The notes beneath the pieces are model-generated. The model was not told where the DNA came from and searched no databases. It saw only the letters and a list, made by a program, of their open reading frames with translations. A program made the translations under genes and the position numbers. From Pseudoneobacillus sp052180215 (lineage in GTDB: Bacteria > Bacillota > Bacilli > Bacillales > Cytobacillaceae), in contig NZ_CP197471.1 in assembly GCF_052180215.1 (NCBI RefSeq), positions 4,116,001 to 4,180,000 on the forward strand: a stretch of DNA of 64,000 nt, in the 5' to 3' direction. This document shows positions 1 through 9,639 of the stretch, one piece after another. Position 1 is the stretch's first letter. Every line of letters begins with the position of its first letter.

Positions 1-394
1 CTAGTCTTTTTGCAGACAAGGCTGCAGCTAGCATTCCTTCAAATGGAAGAATGGAACCATCTAATGATAAGGCACCTATAAAGCACGCGTTAGGTAATAT
101 TCTCTCCTTTATAAAGCCCTGGCTCTTTAATATACCAATAGCCATTGGCAAATCAAATAGTGGGCCATTCTTTTTCTGTTCTGCTGGTGATAAATTCACA
201 ATAATTTTTTGATCTACCAACGGATAACCTAAAGAGTACAGAGCAGATGCCACTCGTTCCTTTGACTCTTTTACAGACGCATCCGGCAAACCAACGATGA
301 CAAAAGTCTCCATTCCCTCTAATGCTTGTACTTCAACTTGGACACGGTAACCTTCTACTCCCTTTAAACCAATACTCATGATTTTTGTTACCAT
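1..394 (-). CDS. YifB/ComM-family Mg-chelatase-like AAA+ ATPase, N-terminal part, cut by the window edge
   Basis: Translating the minus strand from ATG at 394 gives an open frame that runs off the left edge (about 131 residues seen). It has the N-terminal signature of the YifB/ComM family: a start like MVTKIMSIGLKGVEGYRV, then VIVGLPDASVKES, then NLSPAEQKKNGPLFDLPMAI. In this family the N-terminal domain precedes an AAA+ Mg-chelatase-like core, which lies outside the window. In competent Gram-negatives ComM acts as a branch-migration helicase on incoming DNA; the Bacillus role is unclear. The start is supported by AAGGAG about 8 bases upstream. The broken transposase lies just upstream on the same strand. 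Confidence 0.85.
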   Translation of the reverse strand, partial: MVTKIMSIGLKGVEGYRVQVEVQALEGMETFVIVGLPDASVKESKERVASALYSLGYPLVDQKIIVNLSPAEQKKNGPLFDLPMAIGILKSQGFIKERILPNACFIGALSLDGSILPFEGMLAAALSAKRL

Positions 395-423
395 ACCATC
401 ATTCTCCTTATTATTTTGCCCTA

Positions 424-1184
424 TTAATAAACTCGATGAATCACACTTTTGGATATCCCAGTGACTCTAGATAGTTGCCGTAAGTTCACACCCTTTAATT
501 GAGTAAGCTTCTTTAACACTTGGTCTCTTTCATCCTTTTCTAATTGTTGTAATATACTGCTGTTACTGATTCCCATTTTATTTAGGTGCTCCCTTACTTC
601 ACGATCGGACATTTTAACTTTTAACTCATCATCTAAACATTGATCATGATTTTGTTGCTGCATATATTCGATAAATAATGATATAGCTATCATTCTATCT
701 TCGGAGAATAGCCTTAACCCCAAATCAGTATCCACCATATCTTCTTTCTGGATATATTCATTTATACTTGTCCATTTACATTCCCATACACTATTCGCCA
801 GCCCTGCCTTACTGGATTTTGATGAATATATCTAAGCACCGTTAAAAAATAGGAAGTATTTTCGACATTTTCACTCTTAAAACGTTCCTGAAACAAATGG
901 CCAACCCGTTCATATTTAAAATTGTACCAATAAACATAGCTAGAACTAACTCGTTTTATAGCATCTGATAACGTTTCCTCCATTTCCCTTACCAATAAAT
1001 GCACATGATTATCCATTAAACAGTAACTGTATAGCTGGAATTGGCTGATATCTTTATATTTTTTTAACGTCTCTAAAAACTTTTGCCTATCCTCATCGTC
1101 CTCAAAGATGGTTTGTCGGTTAATCCCTCTCAACATAATATGATACACTCCACTTTGGCTTTTCCTTCTGCCTTTCCTTGACAT
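424..1184 (-). pseudogene. REP-associated tyrosine transposase (RAYT, Y1/IS200-like), broken by one frameshift
   Basis: Two adjacent frames add up to one RAYT. The first (1184 to 762) carries the single-strand transposase core: the HUH motif in DNHVHLLV and the tyrosine helix in RYIHQNPV. The frame then reads into nonsense and stops. If one base is restored at about 802-809, inside the GTAAGGCAGG context on the coding strand, the reading continues as AGLANSVWECKWTS and joins the second open frame (738 to 424). That frame ends in a helix-turn-helix, GVNLRQLSRVTGISKSVIH, typical of Bacillales RAYTs. The full protein would be about 250 aa. RAYTs are thought to mobilise REP-like palindromes, and two such hairpins lie 500-600 bp upstream. 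A sequencing error or a tolerated frameshift cannot be excluded. Confidence 0.85.
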
Positions 1185-1699
1185 AAAGCATTCACCTCAA
1201 GGTTTAATTTCTATTTAACTAACAAACTAAACAGGTTATCTAATCTGAATCTAAGAATTTATTGAATTGTTACTGATTTAGTATGGAGAGTACATGGTAA
1301 TGATGATGGTCGATTGGAGAAAATAGTTCTATCGATACGGAAAAGTATACTTACCTTTATGGTGTAAAAAAGATGGAGGAGGTTTAAAATTCATTTGAAG
1401 AACTAGCGCGTAGATATAACGATACGAATGTCATTAGGTTTTAGTAGTAATAATGGAGGTATCAAACAAATGGATAATGAACAATTGAGTAGAATTTGAA
1501 GGATGAAAAAAAATAGAAGAAAATCATTAAGCCATAACTGGTAATACATTATAGCTTTTAGAAAATAGAGGCAGTTCATATATAAGAGTTTACATATTAA
1601 ATTATACTGCAAGAAAACTAGAAATCCTTCCTATTAACTATATTGATTTGATAAATATTTTTAAGAATTACCTAATTTGACATAAATGACACCCAAATC
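1185..1699. other. Gene-poor stretch, possibly decayed coding sequence
   Basis: About 515 bases without a convincing gene. On the plus strand, short peptides such as NSFEELARRYNDT (near 1390) and MDNEQLSRI (near 1470), each after a GGAGG-like box, are interrupted by stops. This looks like decayed coding sequence that I cannot assign. The only long open frame (minus, 1403-1612) is AT-rich and unlike a real protein. Confidence 0.35.
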
Positions 1700-1726
1700 G
1701 GGACAAGGTACCTGTCCCCTTGTCCC
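1700..1726. repeat. REP-like hairpin, family 2 (GGGACAAGGTACCTGTCCCC type), copy 1
   Basis: Near-palindromic 27-mer: GGGACA, a KpnI-like GGTACC centre, TGTCCC, and then a third TTGTCCC. Nine copies occur in the window, here and in the 57.3-59.0 kb gap. It lies beside the broken RAYT. Confidence 0.8.
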
Positions 1727-1781
1727 TTCTAATTAATCCTAGAAGAGACGGAGGGACAGGTTGCTTGGACCAATTCGAATT

Positions 1782-1808
1782 GGGACGAGGGACCTGTCCC
1801 CTTGTCCC
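1782..1808. repeat. REP-like hairpin, family 2, copy 2
   Basis: Variant reading GGGACGAGGGACCTGTCCCC then TTGTCCC, only 9 bases beyond the stop of the flippase gene. The tract between copies 1 and 2 also has a degenerate GAGGGACAGG piece, so this may be a decayed REP doublet. Confidence 0.75.
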
Positions 1809-1817
1809 TTAATAATA

Positions 1818-3347
1818 TTATTCAAATTTCCCCTTGGTGACGAACTTTAAAAAAACAGGTTTTATTCTATTAAAAATATAGTTTATATTTTCCTTTTCAA
1901 ACGGCATATTCAATACTAAAACTATGCTAAAGACTGATAATGAAACTAAAATTGAAATTAATAACCACTCAATAAAATTATCAATTTTAAAAGGTAATGC
2001 ATGAAAAGATAGAGACAAAATAATACCTATCAATGAATTCCAAATAAATCTATAAACAAACCTACGCAGAGGTTGATTTAATATTTTTTTATAAGTATAG
2101 TGTACTATCTGCGTTGTTCTATACGCAAATGAACATATTGTTCCTATTAGTACGCCCGTAATCCCTAATATTTTAACTAGAATTAGGGTTACAGTTATAT
2201 TTATCGCAGCTTCAATCATAGAGTATAGTTTCGTTTCTTTATATTGACCAGTTGCAGATATTAAATTACCTGGGGCCATACGAGTATAATCAAGTATGTT
2301 TATTAACACAAAAAGCATTGCATATGTTGTACTTATATAACTTGGATCACCCAAACGACTAGTATAAAGTTTTATAAAGGGTAATACCATTATATAAGAT
2401 ACTGTCATAGTAATTGTAATCATCATCAAAACCATTATTTCATACGAAGAATAAGTTTTCTGAAAATTGTCATCTAACTCTCCAACCATCATGTTACCGA
2501 ACGTATGCTCAACTGTTCTAAAAATCGGGGTAATAAACTTTTTTAACATAGTAAAAACCATATTATAGACAGCATAAATACTACTTTCTTTCAATCCTAG
2601 AAATACACTTATCACTACAATATCAGTGTTGTATACAACTAAACCACTAATCTTATGAACTAATACATCTTTTGTCTTTTTTACAGCTGCCCAATTTGGG
2701 GAAACATTAAAATCAAGCATAGTATATTTCCTTTTAACAAAAGATAATACCATTATAATTCTAAGGATGGTAAATATAGGTATTATCATTTTTATTACTA
2801 TCACGCTTGCACCATGTTTTATAAAGATTATTGAAACTAAAGGAATTAAAACATGTAATATCCCAGCTATCAAATTTATAATATATGATCTTTGATCAGC
2901 CATTAATAAGAGACGATAAAGTGAATCTCCTAAGTAATCCAATGAAACATTTAACCCTGCAAGAGCCATGATCCAAAACATTGTAGTTGATGGAATAGTA
3001 TTATCATGAATAAAATAAGGAATTAAAAATCCTAATAGAATACTAAGTATAAAAATAATTAAAGCGATCCAGCGAAAAATCTTTCTTGCCGCTGAAAGAA
3101 TTTCACTAACTGCTTTCCAATCTTTGTTCGCTAAAGGTTTATATAAAGAAAAAATTATTGATGCTCCCATCCCCCCGTCAACAAGTAGCAAATAAGAGAG
3201 TAATTGTGTTATAGTAGCATCCAATCCATTAATAGAAGATCCATATGTTTCTAGAAATAATTTAGCAAACCATATTCCCATAACAGTCCGTATTACAGTT
3301 GTGGATAGTGCTGTGATTATTGATAAAATTGCCTTTTTAGATCTCAT
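1818..3347 (-). CDS. Wzx-like polysaccharide flippase (MOP superfamily)
   Basis: A 509-aa protein made almost entirely of hydrophobic segments (about 12-14 predicted membrane helices). Its N-terminus, KAILSIITALSTTVIRTVMG, and the following TYGSSINGLDATITQLLSYL are typical of Firmicutes oligosaccharide flippases (polysaccharide_synt family). It would move the undecaprenyl-linked repeat unit across the membrane for Wzy polymerisation. It is the last gene of the minus-strand polysaccharide locus, 44 bases after the preceding glycosyltransferase. The start has a clear AGGAGG four bases upstream. Function is assigned from family and context; substrate is unknown. Confidence 0.85.
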   Translation of the reverse strand: MRSKKAILSIITALSTTVIRTVMGIWFAKLFLETYGSSINGLDATITQLLSYLLLVDGGMGASIIFSLYKPLANKDWKAVSEILSAARKIFRWIALIIFILSILLGFLIPYFIHDNTIPSTTMFWIMALAGLNVSLDYLGDSLYRLLLMADQRSYIINLIAGILHVLIPLVSIIFIKHGASVIVIKMIIPIFTILRIIMVLSFVKRKYTMLDFNVSPNWAAVKKTKDVLVHKISGLVVYNTDIVVISVFLGLKESSIYAVYNMVFTMLKKFITPIFRTVEHTFGNMMVGELDDNFQKTYSSYEIMVLMMITITMTVSYIMVLPFIKLYTSRLGDPSYISTTYAMLFVLINILDYTRMAPGNLISATGQYKETKLYSMIEAAINITVTLILVKILGITGVLIGTICSFAYRTTQIVHYTYKKILNQPLRRFVYRFIWNSLIGIILSLSFHALPFKIDNFIEWLLISILVSLSVFSIVLVLNMPFEKENINYIFNRIKPVFLKFVTKGKFE

Positions 3348-3391
3348 TTCGGCCTCCTAATTAGGTTTAACGAAAGCCTTTATAAAAAAAA

Positions 3392-4594
3392 TCAAAATAA
3401 CTTATATATTTTGTTAACTTCATTTTCGTTTCCTATTATGTCCTTTTTACTATTTATTATTATCCGATTATACAACTCTGTATTATCTAATAATTCTTTT
3501 ATCCCCTTGAAAATACCATCTACATCACCTTTTACCAGTATTCCATTTACCTTATCAAGAATTTGCTCTCTAAAAACTTCTAATGAAGAAACAATAACAG
3601 GTTTATTTAATGCCCTAGCCTCAGCAACTGCAATCCCATATCCTTCCCACCTCGACGGTTGTAAATAGATGTCACAATTATTTATATATGGATATGGATT
3701 CGCTTTTATCCCAAGAAAAACTACCCTGTCTGATACTTTGTATTTTTTGGCTAGTTCAGTTAGCATTTCTCTTTGTTCACCATCACCTATCACATACCAT
3801 TTAATATTATATTTATCTTTTTTTAGCATTTCTAATACAGGTATTATCAAATCAAATCCCTTAGATTTATGGAGTCTACCTACAGATAATATTTTTACAC
3901 CATTAAAATTATCTTCGAATCCTTTGTGTTGATTAGCTAAAAACTTGATACTTTTTGTCGATATAATATTTTTTATAATTGTGGTTTTTCTTGAATATTG
4001 CGGGAAACATTCATTTAGAATTTTCTTACATTGTTCTGATACAGTAACAATATGGTCTAACTGTTCAAAATAATAATTATCAAATTGCCTTGGCAATTTC
4101 CCACCTTTGTAATCTACATGAACGAAACCAATTTTCTTTTTTGCTATTACTTTATCTATTACAAAATAAGTAGGTAGCCCTTCCATATATCCTATTGCGA
4201 CATCATACTCTTTTCGCAAGGTGGGGACTACCTCTTTCATATTCTTCCATCTTCTAACATATATATGTTTCCTTTTAAAGAATACATCATCTAAAAACAT
4301 TTTTGTTCTATAGTATAAAACTTTAAACTTTTTTCCTTTTAAAAATATAGGTAATGCTTTTTTAAGCGATTTATTGAATGTTTTCAGTATATTGTAATCT
4401 GGTAAATTTAATAAATTCACTTCTTTGGGTAATAACTCTAGAAACAAACCTTCTTGTTGCAGTAAAAATAAATCGACTTCATACTTAGTATAATCAAATA
4501 ATGACAAGACCGTAAGAAGACTTTTTTCTGCTCCTCCCCCATTTAAATTTCGCATTACAAATAATACTTTGCTTCTGGTAGTGTTATTATCCAC
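3392..4594 (-). CDS. Glycosyltransferase family 4 (GT-B fold)
   Basis: A 400-aa cytoplasmic glycosyltransferase. The N-terminal domain opens with VLFVMRNLNGGGAEKSLLTV, the glycine-rich acceptor loop seen in many GT4 enzymes. The C-terminal domain has the nucleotide-sugar site with ILSVGRLHKSKGFDLIIPVL (about residue 230) and QPSRWEGYGIAVAEARALNK, containing the E(x7)E-type motif. The start is GTG at 4594 with GGAC-type Shine-Dalgarno bases close by (GGAGGATAGGACGTAA then GTG). It probably adds one sugar of the repeat unit; donor and linkage cannot be read from sequence. Confidence 0.87.
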   Translation of the reverse strand: MDNNTTRSKVLFVMRNLNGGGAEKSLLTVLSLFDYTKYEVDLFLLQQEGLFLELLPKEVNLLNLPDYNILKTFNKSLKKALPIFLKGKKFKVLYYRTKMFLDDVFFKRKHIYVRRWKNMKEVVPTLRKEYDVAIGYMEGLPTYFVIDKVIAKKKIGFVHVDYKGGKLPRQFDNYYFEQLDHIVTVSEQCKKILNECFPQYSRKTTIIKNIISTKSIKFLANQHKGFEDNFNGVKILSVGRLHKSKGFDLIIPVLEMLKKDKYNIKWYVIGDGEQREMLTELAKKYKVSDRVVFLGIKANPYPYINNCDIYLQPSRWEGYGIAVAEARALNKPVIVSSLEVFREQILDKVNGILVKGDVDGIFKGIKELLDNTELYNRIIINSKKDIIGNENEVNKIYKLF

Positions 4595-4647
4595 TTACGT
4601 CCTATCCTCCAATGCTGTATTTATTAATCCAATAGGATAATTTATTA

Positions 4648-5526
4648 TTAATTTGCCTGCTTACATTTTTTTGAAAAATTTTTGGTCCTTAAAAATATAA
4701 CTGGTATTAATAAGACTGTTAAAAGTGGATATGGACTTTGCTTTATATATCTATTATTATTTGAAAGTCTAGAGAAAACCCCATATCTAATTAAATGATA
4801 TATTCTTAACCTAAAATTAATTACTAGTTTACTTTTATTCTTGTGAATATATGCATATCCTTTAGGGTTTTTATATTTTAGAAATTCAACATTTTTTGTA
4901 TATCCATCATTTAAATATTCTCCATATGCAAGAGGTTTAGAATAAAGTAAATATTTATATTCTATATCTATTAAATCATAGGCTGCTACTTCGCTTAAGA
5001 ACTTCTCACCTTCAAAAACTGGAAAAGGGAATTTTTTTATTATGTTTGTTTTGTATACTAAACATGTCTCTCCTTTAAATCCATATTTCTTGTATAGATT
5101 ACCTAAAGTTGATATGGGGATATTAGGTAATTCACCTACTTTATTATTTTCAACACGGGGTGTTACAATGCCACATAAACTATCTGCTTTATGGATTCTA
5201 TTTCCCCATAGATTAATGATAGTTTCGACAGCTTCTTTTATTAAATAATCATCCGAATCTACACATAAAAAAAGTTCTGATTTTGTTAGACTTACTCCAT
5301 AGTTATGTGCTACATGCTTACCTTGGTTCTTCTGATATTCATATCTAATCTTAATTTTATTTTCATTTTGCCATTTATTAAATAATTCAGTGGTATAATC
5401 AGTAGATCCATCATCTACTACTAACCATATAAAATCTTTATTCGTCTGAGACTTTAAACTTTCATATAAGACATGTAGTTTATCTGCTCTATTATAAGTT
5501 GGGGTGAATATTGTAAGACTAGACAT
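4648..5526 (-). CDS. Glycosyltransferase family 2 (GT-A fold)
   Basis: About 292 aa starting MSSLTIFTPTYNRADKLHV. The frame is open 12 codons further upstream, but ATG at 5526 has AAGGAGG at the right distance, so I use it. GT2 features: an N-terminal nucleotide-binding fold, LVVDDGSTDYTTELF (first Asp pair) and LCVDSDDYL (the DxD metal site, about residue 88). The C-terminal third is basic with a short hydrophobic stretch, suggesting peripheral membrane attachment. Part of the polysaccharide operon; the sugar is unknown. Confidence 0.86.
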   Translation of the reverse strand: MSSLTIFTPTYNRADKLHVLYESLKSQTNKDFIWLVVDDGSTDYTTELFNKWQNENKIKIRYEYQKNQGKHVAHNYGVSLTKSELFLCVDSDDYLIKEAVETIINLWGNRIHKADSLCGIVTPRVENNKVGELPNIPISTLGNLYKKYGFKGETCLVYKTNIIKKFPFPVFEGEKFLSEVAAYDLIDIEYKYLLYSKPLAYGEYLNDGYTKNVEFLKYKNPKGYAYIHKNKSKLVINFRLRIYHLIRYGVFSRLSNNNRYIKQSPYPLLTVLLIPVIFLRTKNFSKKCKQAN

Positions 5527-5618
5527 ATTAAGCCTCCTTGACATATATATATACTCTGACAAAACAACCCTTTGTTATAACTTATAAGAATTATTTTGTC
5601 TTTGAAATTTACGTCATC

Positions 5619-6671
5619 TTACAACTTGGATCTAATTACATTATAAACAACTACTGATGATATAAATTTAAGCCTATTTCCCAATAAAAACGAAATAAAG
5701 TTTCGTTTATTTAATTTTTTTTTGCCCATCAATTTCATCGAAGGCTTAAAAAAATTATAGTTATAACACCAATTTAATGATGTATAAACAGCTTTAAAGT
5801 TACCTTTATTAGAATTTATTTCGGATCCCATCGACATAAAGAATAAATATTGAACTATATTTGGAACTACACCTTCTACTTCACTATACTTTGCTTCTCG
5901 ATGCGCTTTCTCAATAAACCTTTTACAAAGGTTCATTAATTTTTTAGTGATATCAGGTTTTTTAGAACTTGATATTGTCCCAGATCTTAAAAGATGAAAA
6001 TACAAAGGATCTTTGATACTACATACCTTTTCTAAATATAGACAGCATTCTAAATTAAATAACATGTCTTCACTATGAATTTCATTATTCGGTTCAAAAA
6101 ACAAACGATTTTCCCTTAAAAATTGCAAATTATACAACCTATTCCATGCAGAATATCTATGTGATTTTGGATTTAGCATAAAGCTATTTATATAATTTTC
6201 AACACCATATGAATTTATATCTATTTCTTCGTCCATATCCTTTCCTTGTACTATTGTTTCTTTAGAGTCTTCATGAATTCTAATTACATTAAAAACACAT
6301 ATTTCTGAGTTTGTTTCTTCAATCCTATCATATGCTTTTTTTAATAAATTTTTATCAACCCAATCATCACTATCAATAAAGATGATATATTTTCCTGTTG
6401 CAGCTTGAATACCTTCGTTTCTTGCTAAAGATAAACCACCGTTTTCTTTATGAATAACTTTGATTCTGCTATCTTTTTCTAAATAACTATCCGCAATATC
6501 ACCAGAAGAGTCTGGTGACCCATCATCTACCAAAATTACTTCAATAGAGGAGAGGGTTTGATTCAAAACAGAATCAATGCACTTTTCCATGTATTTTTCA
6601 ACATTATATAGGGGTATAACAACTGAAATTAAAATATTATTATCAGCTTGGCTAAAGGTATTTTTAATCAT
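5619..6671 (-). CDS. Glycosyltransferase family 2 (EpsJ/WcaA-like)
   Basis: A 350-aa GT2 enzyme. ISVVIPLYNVEKYMEKCIDS begins the fold, followed by EVILVDDGSPDSSGDIAD and the DxD region IIFIDSDDWVDKNLL, which is textbook for the WcaA/EpsJ group. The rest is an acceptor-binding domain without clear membrane spans. The ribosome binding site is weak. It is followed by the other GT2 gene and preceded by the Wzy-like gene, with short gaps, so it is probably cotranscribed. Confidence 0.87.
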   Translation of the reverse strand: MIKNTFSQADNNILISVVIPLYNVEKYMEKCIDSVLNQTLSSIEVILVDDGSPDSSGDIADSYLEKDSRIKVIHKENGGLSLARNEGIQAATGKYIIFIDSDDWVDKNLLKKAYDRIEETNSEICVFNVIRIHEDSKETIVQGKDMDEEIDINSYGVENYINSFMLNPKSHRYSAWNRLYNLQFLRENRLFFEPNNEIHSEDMLFNLECCLYLEKVCSIKDPLYFHLLRSGTISSSKKPDITKKLMNLCKRFIEKAHREAKYSEVEGVVPNIVQYLFFMSMGSEINSNKGNFKAVYTSLNWCYNYNFFKPSMKLMGKKKLNKRNFISFLLGNRLKFISSVVVYNVIRSKL

Positions 6672-6713
6672 CGAATATATTAACCCACTTTCTTATTAAT
6701 AGTAACGTTGGTA

Positions 6714-7928
6714 TTAATTAATTCTCAACATAGATAATATGATAAACATATAGGAATATGAAAATATAAACGGCTCTTTTATTTCTACCACAAACAAACC
6801 AAGTATTAATGTCATGATAAATAATATATTTTTTTGGACAAATTCCCGATTTTTCTTTAACTTCATAAACGAAATAATGTGGATAATTATGGTGATATAG
6901 AAAATAATAGTAAAAATAAACCCTATAGAATGGTAGTTTTGAATATATCCAGAATCATTTTGAAAACCAGGTGGTCTGATTTGGGATGTACCTATTAAAG
7001 TATCTAATCCAAGTTCTTTTATTGGCATCTCCCTTAAAATAATAACTGTATCAGATTTTAATAACCCTTGTGAGAACTCATCCTGAACCCATTTCACCTT
7101 ATAGTCAAGTTTATTTTGAATATCATCTGGAATATTTCGAGAAACCAGTACACTACATAGGAAAATAGCAGGCACAATGAATATAAATCTCTTATTAAGT
7201 AATAATTTTTTACTTTTCTGCAAAAGAAGAGATAAGAGTAGAACTGCTAATATTAAAAGACCGGTTCTTCCAATAATAAAAGTTGCTATGGCATTAACAA
7301 GAAGCATTAATGCATATATCACTACACTTTTAAAATTACGAGCAACTGTTATTTGGTAAAGACAAATCGAAGCTCCAATTCCTAAAATTACTGATGCTTT
7401 GGCACCTGCGCTATTCATTAGGCCAGGTGGGCGCTCTCCACTAAACAACGATATATTGCCAGTCTGAACAAGTAAGTTGTCAATCAGTATACGATAGTCA
7501 ATTGATATCCATGAAATTAATACAAAACAACTTTGTATAAAAATTGCAATAGATAATAATTTTAAAAATTCATCTTTATTTTTAAAAATAGATGCGAAAA
7601 TAATGCTAAGCCATATACTATAAATAAAATAATATATTACTCTTGCTAAAGTTGTGGTTTCTGGCATTCCATTAAGTACATAAATAACTATGACGTGTAA
7701 AAGTATAAAAAAGTATAAAATAAAAACTTTAGCTTCACTTTTAAATATTACTGTTTTATTTTTACAACCAAACAGATAGTAAATAGTTAATAAAATTACT
7801 GTAATTTTGCCCAAAGAAAGTGAAGGAGCTATCTTAAAGCTTAGATCATATAGTGCAAAAAATATTATAATTACCTTTACAGCTTGCAATTTATTAGCCT
7901 CTCTTATTCTAAAAAGTTTAGTACCCAA
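6714..7928 (-). CDS. Wzy-like polysaccharide polymerase / O-antigen ligase-like membrane protein
   Basis: A 404-aa polytopic membrane protein (about 10-11 hydrophobic segments). A loop in its middle contains SGERPPGLMNSAGAKASVIL, resembling the RPxG-type region of Wzy/WaaL-like proteins. Wzy proteins are poorly conserved, so the call rests on topology, that loop and its position among glycosyltransferases next to a flippase. It would polymerise repeat units on the outer face of the membrane. The frame starts with TTG after an AGAGGTAG-type site about 13 bases upstream, so the start is less certain than its neighbours'. Confidence 0.72.
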   Translation of the reverse strand: MGTKLFRIREANKLQAVKVIIIFFALYDLSFKIAPSLSLGKITVILLTIYYLFGCKNKTVIFKSEAKVFILYFFILLHVIVIYVLNGMPETTTLARVIYYFIYSIWLSIIFASIFKNKDEFLKLLSIAIFIQSCFVLISWISIDYRILIDNLLVQTGNISLFSGERPPGLMNSAGAKASVILGIGASICLYQITVARNFKSVVIYALMLLVNAIATFIIGRTGLLILAVLLLSLLLQKSKKLLLNKRFIFIVPAIFLCSVLVSRNIPDDIQNKLDYKVKWVQDEFSQGLLKSDTVIILREMPIKELGLDTLIGTSQIRPPGFQNDSGYIQNYHSIGFIFTIIFYITIIIHIISFMKLKKNREFVQKNILFIMTLILGLFVVEIKEPFIFSYSYMFIILSMLRIN

Positions 7929-7969
7929 TACAAAAAAAACTACCTCTTTCCATATTATTTTTCAATAAG

Positions 7970-9076
7970 CTATTTTGATCTTTCAAATATAAAATCAAGT
8001 TTATTGATATATTCCTTTATAGAATATTTTCTACTATAGTTAATTAATATATTCGGATCGTAACCTCGTTTATATATACCTATTAACTTTTGTACAAACA
8101 AAGCTTTGTCACCTTCAGGAATTAAATCCCCATTTTTACCGTTTGTAATAATTTCAGAAATCCCACCTGGCATGTTGTACGAAACCACATAAGTACCACA
8201 AGCATTTGATTCCAAAACAACATTTGGAAAAGATTCCCTTTTAGATGTTATTAGAAGAACTAGAGAGTTTTTCATATATTTATAAGGGTTATCAATAAAT
8301 CCATGTATCGTTACACGATTATATAATCCTTTTTGATTAATATATTCTTGTAAAGTCTCTCTCTCTCTTCCATCACCGAGAATATTTAAATGAAATTTTT
8401 CTGGTAACATACTTACTATATCTACCATTTCTCTATAATTTTTCACCTGTTCAATTCTTCCCACTGCAATAAGATTTATTTTATTTTCATCCCAAATGTT
8501 ACCTAAATTAGTTTCATTGCTTAAATCCGATATTTTACTGCCTTCTATAGGATTATTTAAAATGATAACTTGATTATCCTTAACATTAAAGTATTCTTTG
8601 ACCTGTCCTGCCATAAAGTTTGATTGTACAATTACATAATCTAACTTTCTCAATAGAATTTTATAAACAATTGAAAAGATCCTCTTTTTTATTGTCAAGT
8701 CTTTAAAAAGCCATTCACTATACACCGCATTCTCTCTACCTATAAAACACGTTTTTTTAAAAAATAAAGTTTTAATTGTTGCTAGGATAATATTAACTTG
8801 CCCTATAATGGAAAAAACAAAATCAGGTTTTATATTTTTTATCAATTTTATCAATTTGGGTATTGCTAAGATTGATTTACTTGAATTTAAATCAATTACA
8901 TCAATGGCCTTTGTTAGTTTGGATAGGTGATCTCCTTCTTTTTTTACCAAAGCTAATTTGACATCATATTTAGATAAATCTAAATTATTTAGTATTTTTA
9001 CTAATACAGCTTCTGCTCCTCCATGTTGAAGATTAGGGGCTACAAACAATATTTTTTTTTTCACTCTAATCACCAA
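7970..9076 (-). CDS. Glycosyltransferase family 4 (GT-B fold)
   Basis: About 368 aa. The N-terminal part has ILFVAPNLQHGGAEAVLVKI with the GGAE loop. The C-terminal part has INLIAVGRIEQVKNYREMVD and ITSKRESFPNVVLESNACG, the donor-binding acidic motif. The start is ambiguous: the frame opens with TTG at 9076, a GTG follows at 9073 just after AGAGGT, and another GTG at 9064 would give the usual MKKKILFVAP start but with a long spacer. Probably adds a repeat-unit sugar; donor unknown. Confidence 0.85.
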   Translation of the reverse strand: MVIRVKKKILFVAPNLQHGGAEAVLVKILNNLDLSKYDVKLALVKKEGDHLSKLTKAIDVIDLNSSKSILAIPKLIKLIKNIKPDFVFSIIGQVNIILATIKTLFFKKTCFIGRENAVYSEWLFKDLTIKKRIFSIVYKILLRKLDYVIVQSNFMAGQVKEYFNVKDNQVIILNNPIEGSKISDLSNETNLGNIWDENKINLIAVGRIEQVKNYREMVDIVSMLPEKFHLNILGDGRERETLQEYINQKGLYNRVTIHGFIDNPYKYMKNSLVLLITSKRESFPNVVLESNACGTYVVSYNMPGGISEIITNGKNGDLIPEGDKALFVQKLIGIYKRGYDPNILINYSRKYSIKEYINKLDFIFERSK

Positions 9077-9081
9077 TACCT

Positions 9082-9597
9082 CTACTTTATATTACTTATT
9101 ATTGCCTTTTTTCTATTCTCCAAGTTATTCTCTATAGGAATTAAAACCATTTTTTTTTCACTTTTTGAAATGTATTCCTCAAGAGTACATATCACCTTAG
9201 CAGGATTACCAGCAACTATAACCCCTTCTGGTACGTCTGCTGTTACAACCGATCCAGCTCCAACAATGCTATTCGGCCCAATACTCACTCCTGGTAGAAC
9301 AATACTATTAAGCCCAATTAAACAATTATCGTGAACCTTTATTTTTGCCATCATCTCATACTTCTCCCCATTAACGATTCTGTCTTTATTCATATATCTT
9401 AAAGCTATGTCAACAGAGGCGTCATGGGTAACAAAATTCACCCCGGGGGTAATAGTGCAATTATTTCCTATCTCAACTAAGAAAGGCTCAGAGCCAAAAT
9501 TACTTAATTTAGTTAAAATTCTAGTATTCTGCCCAACTTTGATATTTTTTTTGGCAAAAAAGTATTTCTTTAGCTTTCTAATAATCCTTATTATCAT
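9082..9597 (-). CDS. Acyltransferase with left-handed beta-helix (hexapeptide repeats)
   Basis: A 171-aa protein of the LbetaH acyltransferase superfamily. Hexapeptide turns are visible in IGNNCTITPGVNFVTHDAS, then NCLIGLNSIVLPGVSIGPNS and VGAGSVVTADVPEGVIVAGN, ending in the usual GNPAKVI. The His in FVTHDAS fits the catalytic position in CoA-dependent O- or N-acetyltransferases. It likely acetylates a sugar of the polymer or its precursor. The start has GGGGGAC seven bases upstream. The N-terminus is strongly basic and hydrophobic (IIRIIRKLKKYFF), which could sit on the membrane. Confidence 0.85.
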   Translation of the reverse strand: MIIRIIRKLKKYFFAKKNIKVGQNTRILTKLSNFGSEPFLVEIGNNCTITPGVNFVTHDASVDIALRYMNKDRIVNGEKYEMMAKIKVHDNCLIGLNSIVLPGVSIGPNSIVGAGSVVTADVPEGVIVAGNPAKVICTLEEYISKSEKKMVLIPIENNLENRKKAIISNIK

Positions 9598-9639
9598 CTA
9601 AGTCCCCCCGGTACACCTATTTAAGTGAAAAATACTCTT

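Noticed and set aside
1403..1612. 69-codon open frame on the minus strand
   Set aside because: Low-complexity hydrophobic translation, no ribosome site, lies in a decayed region.
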